From Orychophragmus violaceus (taxonomy: Eukaryota; Streptophyta; Magnoliopsida; Brassicales; Brassicaceae), in the NCBI GenBank assembly GCA_030180135.1, contig CM058240.1, positions 73,341,581 to 73,405,580 of the forward strand: 64,000 bases of DNA, written 5' to 3'. The notes below the pieces were generated by a model. That model saw nothing but the letters and a program-made list of their open reading frames with translations. It was not told where the DNA came from and did no database searches. Position 1 is the stretch's first letter. Every line of letters starts with the position of its first letter. Positions 11,867 to 22,076 of this stretch are shown here, piece after piece. The translations under genes were made by a program, and so were the position numbers.

Positions 11867-13190
11867 ACTCCCCCCCACACTTAGCTCTTGCTTGCCCTCA
11901 AGCAAGTAAAGAACCAAAGCATAAGAAAAGAGGTTTGAAAATACAGAAACTCATTTCGTCCTAGGAACCTTCGCATTCACATCACTTAGTAAACCACTGA
12001 AAACTTTCCTACAGAACTCAAGACCACAATATACTTCCCCCACACTTAGCAACTGTCCCAAGTAAACTCAACAATCAAGTTAGGACATTCAAGTTCACCA
12101 CACTAGCCTCCGTATACAATTAGGTGCAGTCTCACAGAGGGAGTATCGAATCAAAGGACACATGGACTCAACCTATTCAGTATCTGACCACCAAACTGTC
12201 GGTTTCTGGTTTCTTTCTTTTCCATTTCTCCCTTAGCACTGATTTTTTCCCACTGGGTATCATTTTATTTTTTCTATCAGTGCTCTTCCCTTTTATTGGG
12301 GTTTAACTTTGGATCTTTCCATGGATACACATGAGGTAATAGGGGTCTCTACCACTCCCGTGACCACTTCGAAGCTACTAGCTTATCCTCGGTTTTTATC
12401 TCTTTTTTTTTTACTTTTAAGGGAGGGGAAAATCAGAAACTATACTTTGGAACAGGATCATAGGCTGTGTCAAACACATCAAAGGAATCCGACCCAAATA
12501 TTACCAAGCCCCTAAGTAAAAAATTAAAGTCAAGATTAAGTGTGAGACTAGTGATGGATCTTATGAATACCTTGTTAGATATGGGTGTCCTTGGTAAGTT
12601 GATCTGTTTGGGGTTTTCTAAAAGTCATAGAGCTTCTGCAAGTCTGTCCAATGGTCACTTAGTTCCTATTCCAGCGAAAAATTCCCTCGAAAAATCATAG
12701 TTTCATACAAATTTTGACTCAATAAAACAATTTTGAAAACTAGTGAAAACATGGGACTGACTCTAAGAAAACAAAACACAATGTCAGTAGCCACCTCCCC
12801 CACACTGAAACTGCACTGTCCCCAGTGCAATTGTAGCATGAGATTGGTATAAAGCAAATTGGAACCACAAAGATTTTGAGTTAAAAATCCGAACCTGATC
12901 ACGGCTGATGTCAACCGATACTAAGCTTAGTGTCGACCGACATCGAGCTCGTATGAGCATACGCAGGATGATAAATCTGTATGTGGTTAAAATCATGAGT
13001 TAGCACTCAATTTTTTCACATGTTAGCTACGTTAGATCACTCAAAATAACATCAGAAATAACAATAAAGATGCATAAACTTAAATAGTCATAGGTCCAAG
13101 CAAACACTACTGAAAAACTGAATCAAAAGAAACATAAAAATTGACTAAAGAAAAAGAAAAAGAAAAACAAAACCAGTAACAGCTGCAAGA
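11867..13190 (-). other. GypA 3' noncoding region with polypurine tract
   Basis: Next to the LTR is the complement of a polypurine tract (ACTCCCCCCCACACTT, 11867-11882), with a second one (CCTCCCCCACACT) near 12794. Both have counterparts in GypB (37862 and 38786). No credible gene. 11214-11540 repeats part of this region (about 12530-12830). Confidence 0.7.
12909..12942. repeat. Paired quasi-palindrome, GypA site 1
   Basis: TGTCAACCGATA (12909) and TGTCGACCGACA (12931), 22 bp start to start, in 3' noncoding DNA. Confidence 0.8.
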
Positions 13191-14600
13191 CTAGAATTCC
13201 TGGGAGACCTCATCATCCATATCCTCATCGGAGTCAGCAGCCACCTCTACTTCCCCTTCCTCGGAGCTGATAAGCGTAGGAGCTGGCGCAGGTGCGCGAC
13301 GTCGTGGCTGCGGGTGATGCACATGCTGGGATCGCTGGCAGGACATATTGTGAACCGTCTTCCAGATTCCTTTAAGTACAGCTGCTGCCCACTTCTGTAA
13401 TTGCGGTGGTGGCATGTCTTCTGCTGGTCCGGGAAGCTCAGGAAACCCATAGGTTTCGTCTGGATCATCAACATGGACAGGCTCATGCTCAGCAGCAGAA
13501 GCAGCAGCTCCAGAAGATGCGCCTCGAAGCACAGTAGCTCAGCGCGGAACAGCTCTACAAAGATCCACACTCGGTTGGAAAGAGAGTGAGAGAGGAGTAT
13601 CAGTGATACCTTTGAGCTTAGTCTCTGGGAGAGGAAAGAGCCGCTCTACTCCGGATCTGTCATGGAATCTCCACCAGAATTGTGTCCCATTGGTGTCTCC
13701 CTTGATCCACTGACTGCTCTTCAGATGTGTGAAGTTCATGGTGAGTTTCCTAGTACAGATGTTCATCTGACTCATGCCAAGTCCAAAGTGATCAAATATG
13801 GGAGTTGAAAGACTCCCGATCGACTCCGTCTTCGTTGCCTTCCCAGTGAAAGGCTTCGTCGCCTTGGATGTCTCCAGATGGTGAGCAAAGAGAGCTCCCA
13901 TGTTATCATCCAACTCCAAATGAGCATCCTCAAACTCACTGACATCAACGCTCTTACCAATCCCAATATAGAGCAAGAAGAGCTCATCAATCCTCATCAT
14001 CCCAGGCTCCATCTTACACAAGATAGTGTTGGAGAATATGAGAACAAGATAGCGCAGAACCGGGTGTCGCACAGCGATCTGCCAGGTGGTCTGAGAATCA
14101 TATACCCCTGTGCCAAAGTGTCTCCAAAAGAGCTCCACATCTGACCAGTGCTCAGGCAAACTGACTCTCTCCTTGGTCCTGTCAAACTCATAGATATCGC
14201 ATAGCTCATGGAGACTAAGTTTATACCTCCTGCCCTTGGCCATAAATGTCAATGTATTCTCTGAAGCTTTCCTCACCACATCGTTGGTGTAGTACACACG
14301 GACTGTGGCCATAAACTGTCCCACCAGCTCTGGATATAAGTCGTAGTACTTGGTACAGATCGTACTCAAGCCTATGGTCCGTAAGACGCGCACCACACCT
14401 GATCGTATCTTCATCTTGCTCATTGTGGTCATGTCAGGAAGCCGTGTGGGATCGATGTTAACGTCACACCATGCGTTGTAGAACAAGCTGTCATAGATGT
14501 CCCACTTCTCTGAGATATCCCTGTAAATGCATTCTCGCTTCTTCACCTCTACTGCAGGCTCGTCATTAAAGCAAGTGATCTTGAACTTAGTTTTCTCCAT
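13191..14600 (-). pseudogene. ATHILA ORF1 (env-position protein) with one internal stop
   Basis: The frame of 470 codons (ATG at 14600) is open except for one TGA at 13539-13541, which looks like CGA changed to TGA. The N-terminal 353 residues fit the ATHILA ORF-1 family (Pfam PF03078; function unknown): IYRDISEKWDIYDSLFYNAW near residue 26, then KGRRYKLSLHELCDIYEFDR near residue 124. The last 114 residues are Pro-, Ala- and acidic-rich (SSEEGEVEVAADSDEDMDDE). I see no clear signal peptide. In Athila elements this ORF sits between pol and the 3' LTR, where an env gene would be, as here. The family match is by memory of its sequence style, not by search. Confidence 0.75.
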
Positions 14601-15271
14601 CCTTGGCCAAGGTGCTTGGTTCTGAGCATCGCGTTGCAGAGGCTCTTCGTGGGCGTTTTCCTTGGTTCAGACAAGCGTCCATCTGCAAAACGAACAAACA
14701 GACCAACAAGCATGAGATTCTAAAAATCCGGATTTTTGCATCAACGTATTCTCATGAATTGACTCCATACAATCATTCCCAGCATCAAAAGCAATCACAT
14801 TCCACTAGACAATCATCATAAACATCAATAAATCGAACCAAAATCGAAGCTTTCTTCTTATGAACACGAACTGAAAAATGGAGATCCAGAGCCATGCCTT
14901 CGCAGATCGATGAAATGGATACTAGAAATGGATAGAGCACGGAAAAACAAGTGGAATAGAGCTTTGAATCGTCGAAAACAGTGAAGAATTGAAAAAGATG
15001 GCGATTTTTGGTGGTTTTCGGCGAGAGAGATAAATGAAGAAGATGAAGAGAGGTCTCGGGTTTTTAAGAATTTGTACCTCGATTTCATTGATGTCGGCCG
15101 ATTATCGTCCGTGCTCGAAACTCCCTCGAATCGATGTCGATCGACATCCAGGTGGAAATCGACCGACACTGACCAAACAGTGCTACGGGTTCTGCATAAC
15201 TTGACACAGAAACTCCAAAAACAAAAGAAATTAAAATGCAAAACTCAAAATCCTAATATTTATAACTTACC
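14601..15271 (-). promoter_or_regulatory. Leader of ORF1 with a likely 3' splice site
   Basis: On the minus strand a pyrimidine-rich stretch near 15000-15060 (CTCTTCATCTTCTTC) resembles a plant 5' UTR. Further on, TTTGTTCGTTTTGCAG ends at 14683, just before an ATG that opens only a short frame. A spliced subgenomic RNA or an internal promoter for ORF1 would fit; neither is proven. Confidence 0.4.
15135..15168. repeat. Paired quasi-palindrome, GypA site 2
   Basis: Exact TGTCGATCGACA (15135) and AATCGACCGACA (15157), 22 bp apart, in the ORF1 leader. Confidence 0.8.
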
Positions 15272-15289
15272 AGTGGGTTGCCTCCCACT
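15272..15289 (-). other. Conserved hairpin after pol in GypA
   Basis: AGTGGG and CCCACT (on +) flank a 6-base loop. The same hairpin, with the same neighbours GTCAAGCTAATGAC and GCGCTGAG, is at 39147-39164 in GypB. Confidence 0.7.
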
Positions 15290-16399
15290 CAGCGCTTGTT
15301 TTAAGTCATTAGCTTGACTTTGATGGGAGATTAGACTCTTGGTGGTTTCGACAGAGACTGCGAGTGTCTTTGCGACATTCTCCTCATCCAAGGTGGAGAG
15401 TAAGCATTGTCAGCCTGAGCTCGTCCAGAGAACGAGAGATTAAGACCAGAGTGTTTCGCTGCAGTAATAGCAGTGAAATCAGTAGAATCGAGTTGGGAAG
15501 ACGCGCACCTTTTCTTTGGTGAGGTTCTGATGTTTGGAGCTTTCTGCTTAGAAGCAGTTGCAAGTTCTGAAGATGTCTGAGTGGAATCTTGAGAAAGCAC
15601 TATCTTCTTCTCTCCAGGATCAGAAATTTGAACCTCTCTAATCTGAGGTTCCTGTTCATCCTCAATGCTAAAGGTTTGACCATCGATCTTTGGCCTTTGC
15701 AGCATATCCATCTCAAAGTATAGAGGCTCATCTCCCAGGTGGAGATCAATCAAACCATGCCTCACTTCAATCTTCGCTCCAGCTGTGGCTAAGAAAGGTC
15801 TTCCCAGTATTAGAGAATCATCTGGCTCACTATCGTACTTCAGAACCACAAAGTCTGTTGGAACTAGATAGTTTCCAACTCTGACCGGGACATCCTCAAG
15901 AACTCCTTCTGGAATCCTTCTTGACTGATCAGCTAGGACCAGAGAGATCCTAGTGTGTGAAAACTCTGTCATCCCCAGTCTCTCTGCCACAGAGTATGGC
16001 ATGAGATTTCCAGCAGCTCCCAAATCACACAAGGAGCGCTTGAAGCTATTCTCAAAGATGGAACAACTCAGCACAAATATACCAGGATCTGGTAGCTTCT
16101 TGGGGACCTGATTAAGCAGTACGTCACTGACTTGCTTAGGAATCACCTCTACCCATTCCTTCAGTACCTCATCCATAGGCAACATCATCTCTAAGTATCT
16201 CTGTACACAAGGATGATAGGGTGAAGTGTCAACTTGTGGATCTTCTTTCAACTTCTTATCCATCACTTCCAGCTGTTTATCTTCATCAAGCTCTTGTTGA
16301 GACTTCATGGATACCTTAGGGAAAGGTACAGGAGGCTCATGATCTGTTTCTTCAGAAATAGCACAAGATGTTGGCAAATCCGGCTCCTTACGCTCTTGA

Positions 16400-16432
16400 T
16401 GTCGACCGACGTTGAACTGATGTCGGTCGACA
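16400..16432. repeat. Paired quasi-palindrome, GypA site 3
   Basis: TGTCGACCGACG (16400) and TGTCGGTCGACA (16421), 21 bp apart, inside the gag-protease linker. Confidence 0.8.
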
Positions 16433-16522
16433 TTAGCCAATACACCACTGATGTCGACTCCAAAATCGGTCATGCTCGATTTTCATTCGTCATGAGAACT
16501 CGAAATCCCTGTTGAAAGTGGA

Positions 16523-16556
16523 TGTCGACCGACGTCAAAGTCGAAGTCAACCGACA
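16523..16556. repeat. Paired quasi-palindrome, GypA site 4
   Basis: TGTCGACCGACG (16523) and AGTCAACCGACA (16545), 22 bp apart, in the gag-protease linker. Confidence 0.8.
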
Positions 16557-18197
16557 CTGGTATTTCAGTCTCGGGTTTTTCAGCATCTTCAATAAGGTAA
16601 GCAGTCTTAATCTCAAAATTCTCTCCTTGATTTGATCCATCATCAATCTGAACTGACCAAGCCTTGATGTGGGTGTCCATGACATTCTTTCCCTTGACTG
16701 AGCTTGAAATTTTGTTCACTTGTGTGTCCAACTGCTTCATATGTGTGCTCAGAGACTCATATTTCCCATTAAGATCTTCATACACCACATCCAGCTTCTT
16801 GTTGAATTCCACAGTGACCTTAGTCTGACCTTCCAGCAACCGCTCCATCATAGCTTCCATCTTGCTCTCATGAGCACTAGCAGCAGGAGGTGTCCGATAT
16901 GAAGATGATCCATAAGTCCTCTGATAAGAATTACCTTGTTGAAAAGGTTTCTGATAACCAGCATTCTGACCATATCCAGAAGAGTTTTAGTTGCTTGTGA
17001 AAGCACTCTTCTGTCCACCATTAAAGAACTTGTTGCCTTGCTGATTTCCAAACCTGTTTCCTTGAAATCCAGAGCCACTGATGTAGTTCACATCCTCTTC
17101 TTGGCAGCCTTCTTCAGCCTCAAACACTTCAACTTCTTGAGCAAAGAGAACAGCCTTCTTATTAGTTAACAAGCTATGAACAGTGTCCAGCTTGTTCCTG
17201 ATATCATTAATCTGCAGATCATCAATCTTTCCACCAGACTCTTTCCTTCTTCTATCAGCAGTCTTGGTGTTGTTACTGCTCACCAAGTTATCAATCAACA
17301 ATCTAGCTTGCTCAGGAGTCTTGGTGTTGAAATTGCCATTGCTGGCAGCATCCAATGCAGACTGGTAGTTGAGATTAATTCCTCTGAAGAATATGCCCAG
17401 CAGCATTACTTCGGAGAATCCATGATGAGGACAGTCACGTTGGTACATCTTAAACCTCATCCAAGCAGACTTAATAGGCTCTGTATGACCTTGAGTGATT
17501 GTCAGAAGATCCTGTCTGAGCTGATCTGAGCGAGCATCATCATAGAAGTGTCGCAGGAACTCTCTCTTCACAACATCCCAAGTAGTTAACTTCCCAGGTG
17601 GAAGTTGCTTCAGCCAAGCAACAGCCTCTCCAGCAAGAGAGTATGGGAAAAGCTTCAGATACAAGAAGTCATAGTCCACCCCATTGTACTTCATTCCAGT
17701 GATGAAGACTTCAAAATCCTCAATCTGGTCCATGGGTTTCTCATGTGGGAGACCATGGAAGGGGTGTTGTCTCAGCATAGAGTAGTAGACAGTCTTGATC
17801 TCAAAGTCATTCCTCTCTAAAGGAGGAGGAATAATTTCTGACCGGTTAGCATAAAACTCATCGGGACGGTTGTAGTCAGCAATAGTCTTCTCAGCAACAA
17901 CCATCTGCCTCTGACCTTGAGGCGGTTCAGGTTCAGGTTCAGGGATTACTCGTCCCTCAGCATCAATCCTTTGCCCCTGATCATTGTAGGGGTTGTTCTG
18001 TTGGTCTCTCAGAACTCCTCCAGCATCTGGTCTCAAAATCAAACGATTGTTCATCATTCTTGTTCTTTGACCCTTTATGTTCGTTCTCTCTAGTCTAGCA
18101 AGCTCCTCAAGTCTGAGGTTCAAAAGTTCTTCGCTCTGGTTGCTTCGGGTATGTCGACTTGGCATACACTGATCTCAAAACTCTGTCTCGAGGTCAA

Positions 18198-18231
18198 TGT
18201 CGAGCGACACTACAAGGGAAATCGGTCGATA
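18198..18231. repeat. Paired quasi-palindrome, GypA site 5
   Basis: TGTCGAGCGACA (18198) and AATCGGTCGATA (18220), 22 bp apart, just upstream of gag in the leader. Confidence 0.75.
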
Positions 18232-18352
18232 CTGAATGCGTCTGTCTAATCGCAACAAAAACAAGCCAAACAAGAGAAAAATCAGTAACAAAGAAAATAA
18301 AAACGACCTAGACTCAACTCTAAAACAAAACCTATCGGCGAACTCAGTTGAG

Positions 18353-18370
18353 TCCCCGGCAACGGCGCCA
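18353..18370 (-). other. GypA primer-binding site, tRNA-Asp type
   Basis: On the minus strand TGGCGCCGTTGCCGGGGA, six bases after the LTR end. This is the tRNA-Asp primer site usual in plant Athila/Tat Gypsy elements. Confidence 0.9.
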
Positions 18371-18376
18371 AAAACT

Positions 18377-19493
18377 TGATAGGTGTAAAGTTTTATCCCT
18401 ATTCTACTGCAAGTGCACAGTTATGCTATTGTAGTATATCAGGGTATCGAATCCACAAGGACTCACGGTCACACGATAGATTATATGCCTTCAAGTTAAG
18501 CTAAATCAAATCTTAAGAATGCAGTAAACAAAAATAATTAAACTAGTAGGTGAATTCAAATAGAGAAAGGCGTCAGACTTAGGAAGTTCTCGGGAATTAT
18601 GCTATGTAAGGCACTTAACTAACCGGATTCAGATTAAACACAGGTTCAAGAACTAGAAACACAATGCTAAATAATCCAACTCTCGCTGAGATTATTTCTA
18701 TATCTAGCAACCTAGCGATCCAAATCTCTTTGTGATCCTAGAGTTCTAAACAAGCATTAAGAACAGGTTCTATCGGTTCACAATTTCACTAAACCAAATC
18801 TCTTTGTATCTAGTCAAATTGCTCACTCTAAGTTTGTTCAGATTATAACTCACACTCTCGCGCTATTGTTAATTATCTCAGATCTAAACCCTAGGTGATC
18901 AATCCAGAATTCAGTATTAAGCACAACTTAGGTGATGAACAATAGATGGTGAATCCTAATCAATCAGTTATCAAACAAGCATAAAACCTTTGTGAGAATT
19001 CCTAAATCTAACTCGGTTACTACTCAGACATATTAGTAATCAAACAACACATCATGAATAGAAAGCCAAAAGACTGAATAGATAAAGTAAAAGGGGTTCG
19101 AAATCCTTCTCTCAAGGTTACAAGTAGCAAGAATCAGCCCCAACTCAATATCTCTCAATCTCTCAAGCAAGAACAAAGTAAGGTCAGTTTAGAATTAAGG
19201 GAAACTTCTGGGTAATTCTGCAAGTCTTCAAAACTTGTCTTTAACTCTCGGATATTTTTCTGTCGCGCTCAATGTCGACCGACATCCAAGTCAGTGTCGG
19301 TCGACACTCAATCGTGGTCGAGACACCGACTTCAGCTCGTTGCACAAATCACCAGAAACGTCCTATAATCCCATCTTTTGCTCCAAACGCAAGCTTACCT
19401 GTAGAAGACTCAATAGACTCTAAAAACCAGGTTAAATACTAAATATATACAACTATATCATGGTTGAAAACCTAAAAAAACCATGATATATCA
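18377..19493 (-). repeat. GypA 5' LTR, about 1117 bp
   Basis: In + order it starts TGATAGGTGTAAAG and ends CCATGATATATCA, so it is TG...CA bounded. It is identified by the primer site at its left end and by matching the retained 200 bp at 11668-11866. The right flank starts AAGTC in an old Gypsy pol fragment. Confidence 0.88.
19273..19306. repeat. Paired quasi-palindrome, GypA site 6 (LTR)
   Basis: TGTCGACCGACA (19273) and TGTCGGTCGACA (19295), 22 bp apart. The second survives in the left LTR at 11668. Confidence 0.85.
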
Positions 19494-20000
19494 AAGTCAT
19501 AACCATCCAAATCATCGTATAATATTCTCTTCAAAGTTGCATCTTCATTTTGTGCCCTCGAATTTTCCATAATAGGTATGCTTGATTCTGCTTCTATGTG
19601 TGATGCATTCTCCTGAATTGTTTTGACATACAAACTTAAAAATTTTAGCGTTGCTGAGAGTTCTTCAATTCCTTTGACCCTAGACACTATTTATTTCTTC
19701 TGCTATTTGGTTACCTTTTCGAAGGTGATATATAATATCCAAATCATAGCCTTCCAACATCTCCATCCATCTTCGTTGTCTCAGGTTTAAATCACTCTGA
19801 GTGAACACATAATTTAAACTCTTATGATGAGTAGATACTTAAAATTTTTATTTTTATAGATAAGCATGCAAAATTTTCAGAGCGAAGACAACTGCCATAA
19901 GTTCTAAATCATGAGTAGGATAGTTTGTCTTAAGTATGGGTTTGAATAGTTTGGGGGGGGGGGGGTTGTGAAGTCAATCCTTATTTATGTAATTAACTTA
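19494..20000 (-). pseudogene. Gypsy RNase H to integrase linker fragment
   Basis: Minus-strand reading near 19760-19800 gives RRWMEMLEGYDLDI in broken frames, close to the LRQRRWMELL..YDFDI motif that follows RNase H in Gypsy pol. A short open piece, 19472-19687 (MSRVKGIEELSATLKF), continues it into the linker. Stops and shifts are frequent. GypA inserted at its left end. Confidence 0.55.
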
Positions 20001-20158
20001 AAAATTTATTTAAATGAGTCTCAACGTATTTAATAAAACATAATCCGATCTAATTATTAAACACAAAACCAATGTTTTAAAATATGAAATAGTCCTTAAA
20101 CAAATACAACACGCAATCTCCATCAAAATAGCATCCGAGCAAATACCACATTGAGCCA

Positions 20159-20461
20159 CTATTCTAAAATTTCTCTATTACCTGAAAGGGTTGTAGTGGG
20201 GGGGGGGCTGAGTAACAAGTTACCCAATGAGCTACAGATCTCTAATACTCGAAAAAACAATATGCACTCATGGAAATTATCCAAGGATTTCCCATGATCA
20301 CGTTTTAGATCGCGGGTATCTGCTACCAAAAACTCGACAACTTTGGTTACCCCTCTCGCTTGTACGGGTAGCTTGATTGTTCCGACGGTCATCGTTGTGT
20401 CCCTTGTGAATCCCGTTAATGGTTTTAAGAGTGGAAACACTTCAGATACACCGATGTCCAT
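20159..20461 (-). pseudogene. Gypsy aspartic protease fragment
   Basis: 100 residues open. It holds MDIGVSEVFPLLKPLTGF, then TIKLPVQARGVTKVVEFLV, which is typical of the retropepsin region between gag and RT in Gypsy elements (compare LVGF.G..T...GTIKLPV in the family). The DTG/DSG active-site part upstream is not intact and the expected downstream YNAILGTPWLH is not readable. Confidence 0.65.
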
Positions 20462-20627
20462 CCTTCTTAGAGTGTCATGATCTTTGATGATCAGTTCGAT
20501 GACGAGGGGATCGTTTTGCGGTCAACCAAATCCCGCAGTCTCGCGTTCCACAAACGTTATTGCATTGTTTGGCTACTGAGAAGGAGCGGACCAATGAACG
20601 CTCGTTCCTGCTCATTGCTGGTAAGCT

Positions 20628-20819
20628 TTAATTGAGGATACCGTTTCCCGACAGTATTGTGATCCTCCAATGATCATGTTGTTGGTCACGGTGATCGCCT
20701 TTCTCCCGATCTTGAATCTTCCGCACTGGTATGGCTACTATCTCTTCCAACTTAGTCAATGATACGTCGGTTTTCATTGCATCAGGTGTGGTTGCGTTTG
20801 TTTCAGTGTTGTCCTTCAT
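20628..20819 (-). pseudogene. Gypsy gag N-terminal fragment
   Basis: 63 residues starting MKDNTETNATTPDAMK, about 135 bp inside the primer site, as expected for the start of a Gypsy gag. It ends early; the gag core domain is missing. The identity rests on position and style rather than on a domain. Confidence 0.5.
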
Positions 20820-20950
20820 GGTGTCATGTGTTGCGGCTGCGTCTACTGCAGCGTTGATCGCCAGTGGGTGATTTGTTCCGTCTCTGTTTCCGTTGGTGAC
20901 TATCTCTTCGGATCTGCTAATAGATGGTCTTTAGGTGTAAAAAACTTCTC

Positions 20951-20972
20951 TTCCCCACAGACGACGCCAAAT
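20951..20972 (-). other. GypC primer-binding-like site
   Basis: On minus: ATTTGGCGTCGTCTGTGGGG, directly after the LTR end CTTTCACA. It differs by one base from the TTTGGCGCCGTCTGTGGGG leader common in plant Gypsy elements (a C-to-T change). Confidence 0.7.
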
Positions 20973-22076
20973 TGTGAAAGTCAAAACTCGCATTGTCGAT
21001 TCTTGTAAAGCTAACTTTTAGGGAACCGAAGATTCTAATGTAAACGACATGAAAAAAGATCTGGAGAATAGTTTTATTGAAATGTTTGACAGAAAACATA
21101 GTACAAAGCGTAAGAGCCAATGAAAAAGTCTAAGTATTTTTGCTAGGGTTTTCAGAATGGATTAACCGTAGGAAAGCCTTCGTCTTATATAGTCGCTGAA
21201 AATCGGTTTAGAGGATATCCACATGTAAAATTTCCATAGATTTTCTTGTTATCGCATATTCCATTTTCGTTCGGATTTACTTTTCTTCTCATATTTTTCT
21301 CGTTTTGCTCAGATTTATTTTCCTCTTTTCTTCTTCGAGTTTATCTTTCCATATTTGCATTTATCTTTCTGCGGCATAACTTTATTTTTCGAATGGGCCA
21401 AAAAGTGATGATCCGAGTCCATTTAAGTATATATTTTCTTAGTCCAGCCCAAAATAGATAGAATACAAACCTTGTGGGTTCAGCCCAAGTTCGTATTTTG
21501 TATAGCTTATTCGGTGATTATGTCAACAGCTAGTAGTTTGTAAGTTGTCGTTACAAAGATGGGTTGCGGCCAGTCACGCATTCGGAGGAAGATATTGGCG
21601 AGTGTCTGAGAAGTAAGTCTAAGCAAAGTGTCCGTTCGGAAGATTCGGGAAATATGTTCTACTCGGAACAAACGAGAAAAGTGTTATACTTGGAACTTCT
21701 GAGGGAGTGTGTTTTTCTCGAAAAGTCCGAGAAATGTGTTTTGCTCGGAATTTTCGAAGAATGCATCTTGCACGGAAATTCCGAGCAATGAATCAGGCTC
21801 GGAAGTTTTGAGCAGTGCATTATGCTCGGGCTTTTCGAGCAGGTTGCTTTGCTTGGATCGTCCGAGCAGGTTGTGCGAGTGTTCGTGCTTGTCTGTGGAT
21901 TTTTTCGAGTGATATGCCTGTCAGAATGACCCATCCAAGAAGTTTTGATTGCTTGGAAGTTCGGCTAAGTGGTTTCGCACGTTTTATACGAAACATTATT
22001 CATATGAAACATTGTCCATACGAAGTTTTGTTTATGCGGAAATGGCTATGTCTGATTGTCCGATATGCGTTCGACA
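20973..22076 (-). repeat. GypC LTR, outer end uncertain
   Basis: Starts (in +) TGTGAAAGTC next to the primer site. A minus-strand TATA-like GACTATATAAG lies near 21185. Upstream of it, in the U3 position, is the 27-bp tandem array. No second LTR is present in the window. Confidence 0.55.
21662..21880. repeat. 27-bp tandem repeat, about eight diverged units
   Basis: The CTCGG-type core recurs at 21662, 21689, 21717, 21744, 21771, 21798, 21825 and 21852, that is every 27 bp (one step of 28). The consensus is about TGCTCGGAATTTTCGAGCAG. As 27 is a multiple of three, open frames appear on both strands with 9-residue repeats (minus: CSKLPSLIH). It lies in the presumed U3, so enhancer-like repeats are likelier than a gene. 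Confidence 0.8.

Larger units (their letters stand above)
15331..18165 (-). pseudogene. gag-pro: GypA gag-protease, two in-frame stops
   Basis: One frame from ATG 18165 to TGA/TAA at 15331, broken by TAA at 16987-16989 (GypB has CAA here) and TGA at 16483-16485. The N-terminal part starts MPSRHTRSNQSEELLNLRLE. A Retrotrans_gag domain follows (FLYLKLFPYSLAGEAVAWL, then a TTWDVVKREFLRHFYDDARS stretch). After it comes a Gly/Gln/Phe-rich region without an obvious CCHC knuckle. A predicted coiled segment (KKLDVVYEDLNGKYESL) follows. The aspartic protease is near the C-terminus: RSLCDLGAAGNLMPYSVA, with D-L-G-A as the active site and LGRPFLATAGA downstream. Gag assembles particles and the protease would process them. 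The paired palindromes at 16400 and 16523 fall in the linker between the two parts. Confidence 0.85.
11668..19493 (-). mobile_element. GypA: Athila-type Ty3/Gypsy element lacking RT, RNase H and integrase
   Basis: Read on the minus strand: 5' LTR (19493-18377), tRNA-Asp primer site, gag-protease (18165-15331), conserved post-pol hairpin, an ATHILA ORF1 with its own leader (14600-13191), 3' noncoding region, polypurine tract and a truncated 3' LTR (11866-11668). The whole RT-RNase H-integrase segment is absent: the protease frame ends and 27 bases later the usual post-integrase sequence begins. The three in-frame stops are consistent with C-to-T change, as expected for decay in methylated DNA. 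No target duplication can be checked because the left LTR is truncated. Confidence 0.85.
19494..22076 (-). mobile_element. GypC: older Ty3/Gypsy remnant, minus strand
   Basis: Read on minus from the right: an LTR (to 20973), primer-like site, gag N-terminal piece, protease piece and an RNase H/linker piece cut by GypA. Pieces are in the right order but large parts are missing. The outer LTR end at about 22076 (GTTCGACA) is a guess from the TG...CA rule. Runs of G at about 19961-19974 and 20202-20209 are unusual and may be error-prone. Confidence 0.65.

Noticed and set aside
13247..13570. Leu/Met-rich frame on minus overlapping ORF1
   Set aside because: Out-of-frame shadow of the ATHILA ORF1 C-terminal part.
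14858..15241. 127-residue minus-strand frame
   Set aside because: Lies in the ORF1 leader, Phe/Ser-rich as expected from a CT-rich 5' UTR, and contains a palindrome pair; no domain.
19961..19974. Poly-G run as a polypurine tract
   Set aside because: No LTR begins next to it and GypC runs on the other strand; could be slippage or sequencing error.
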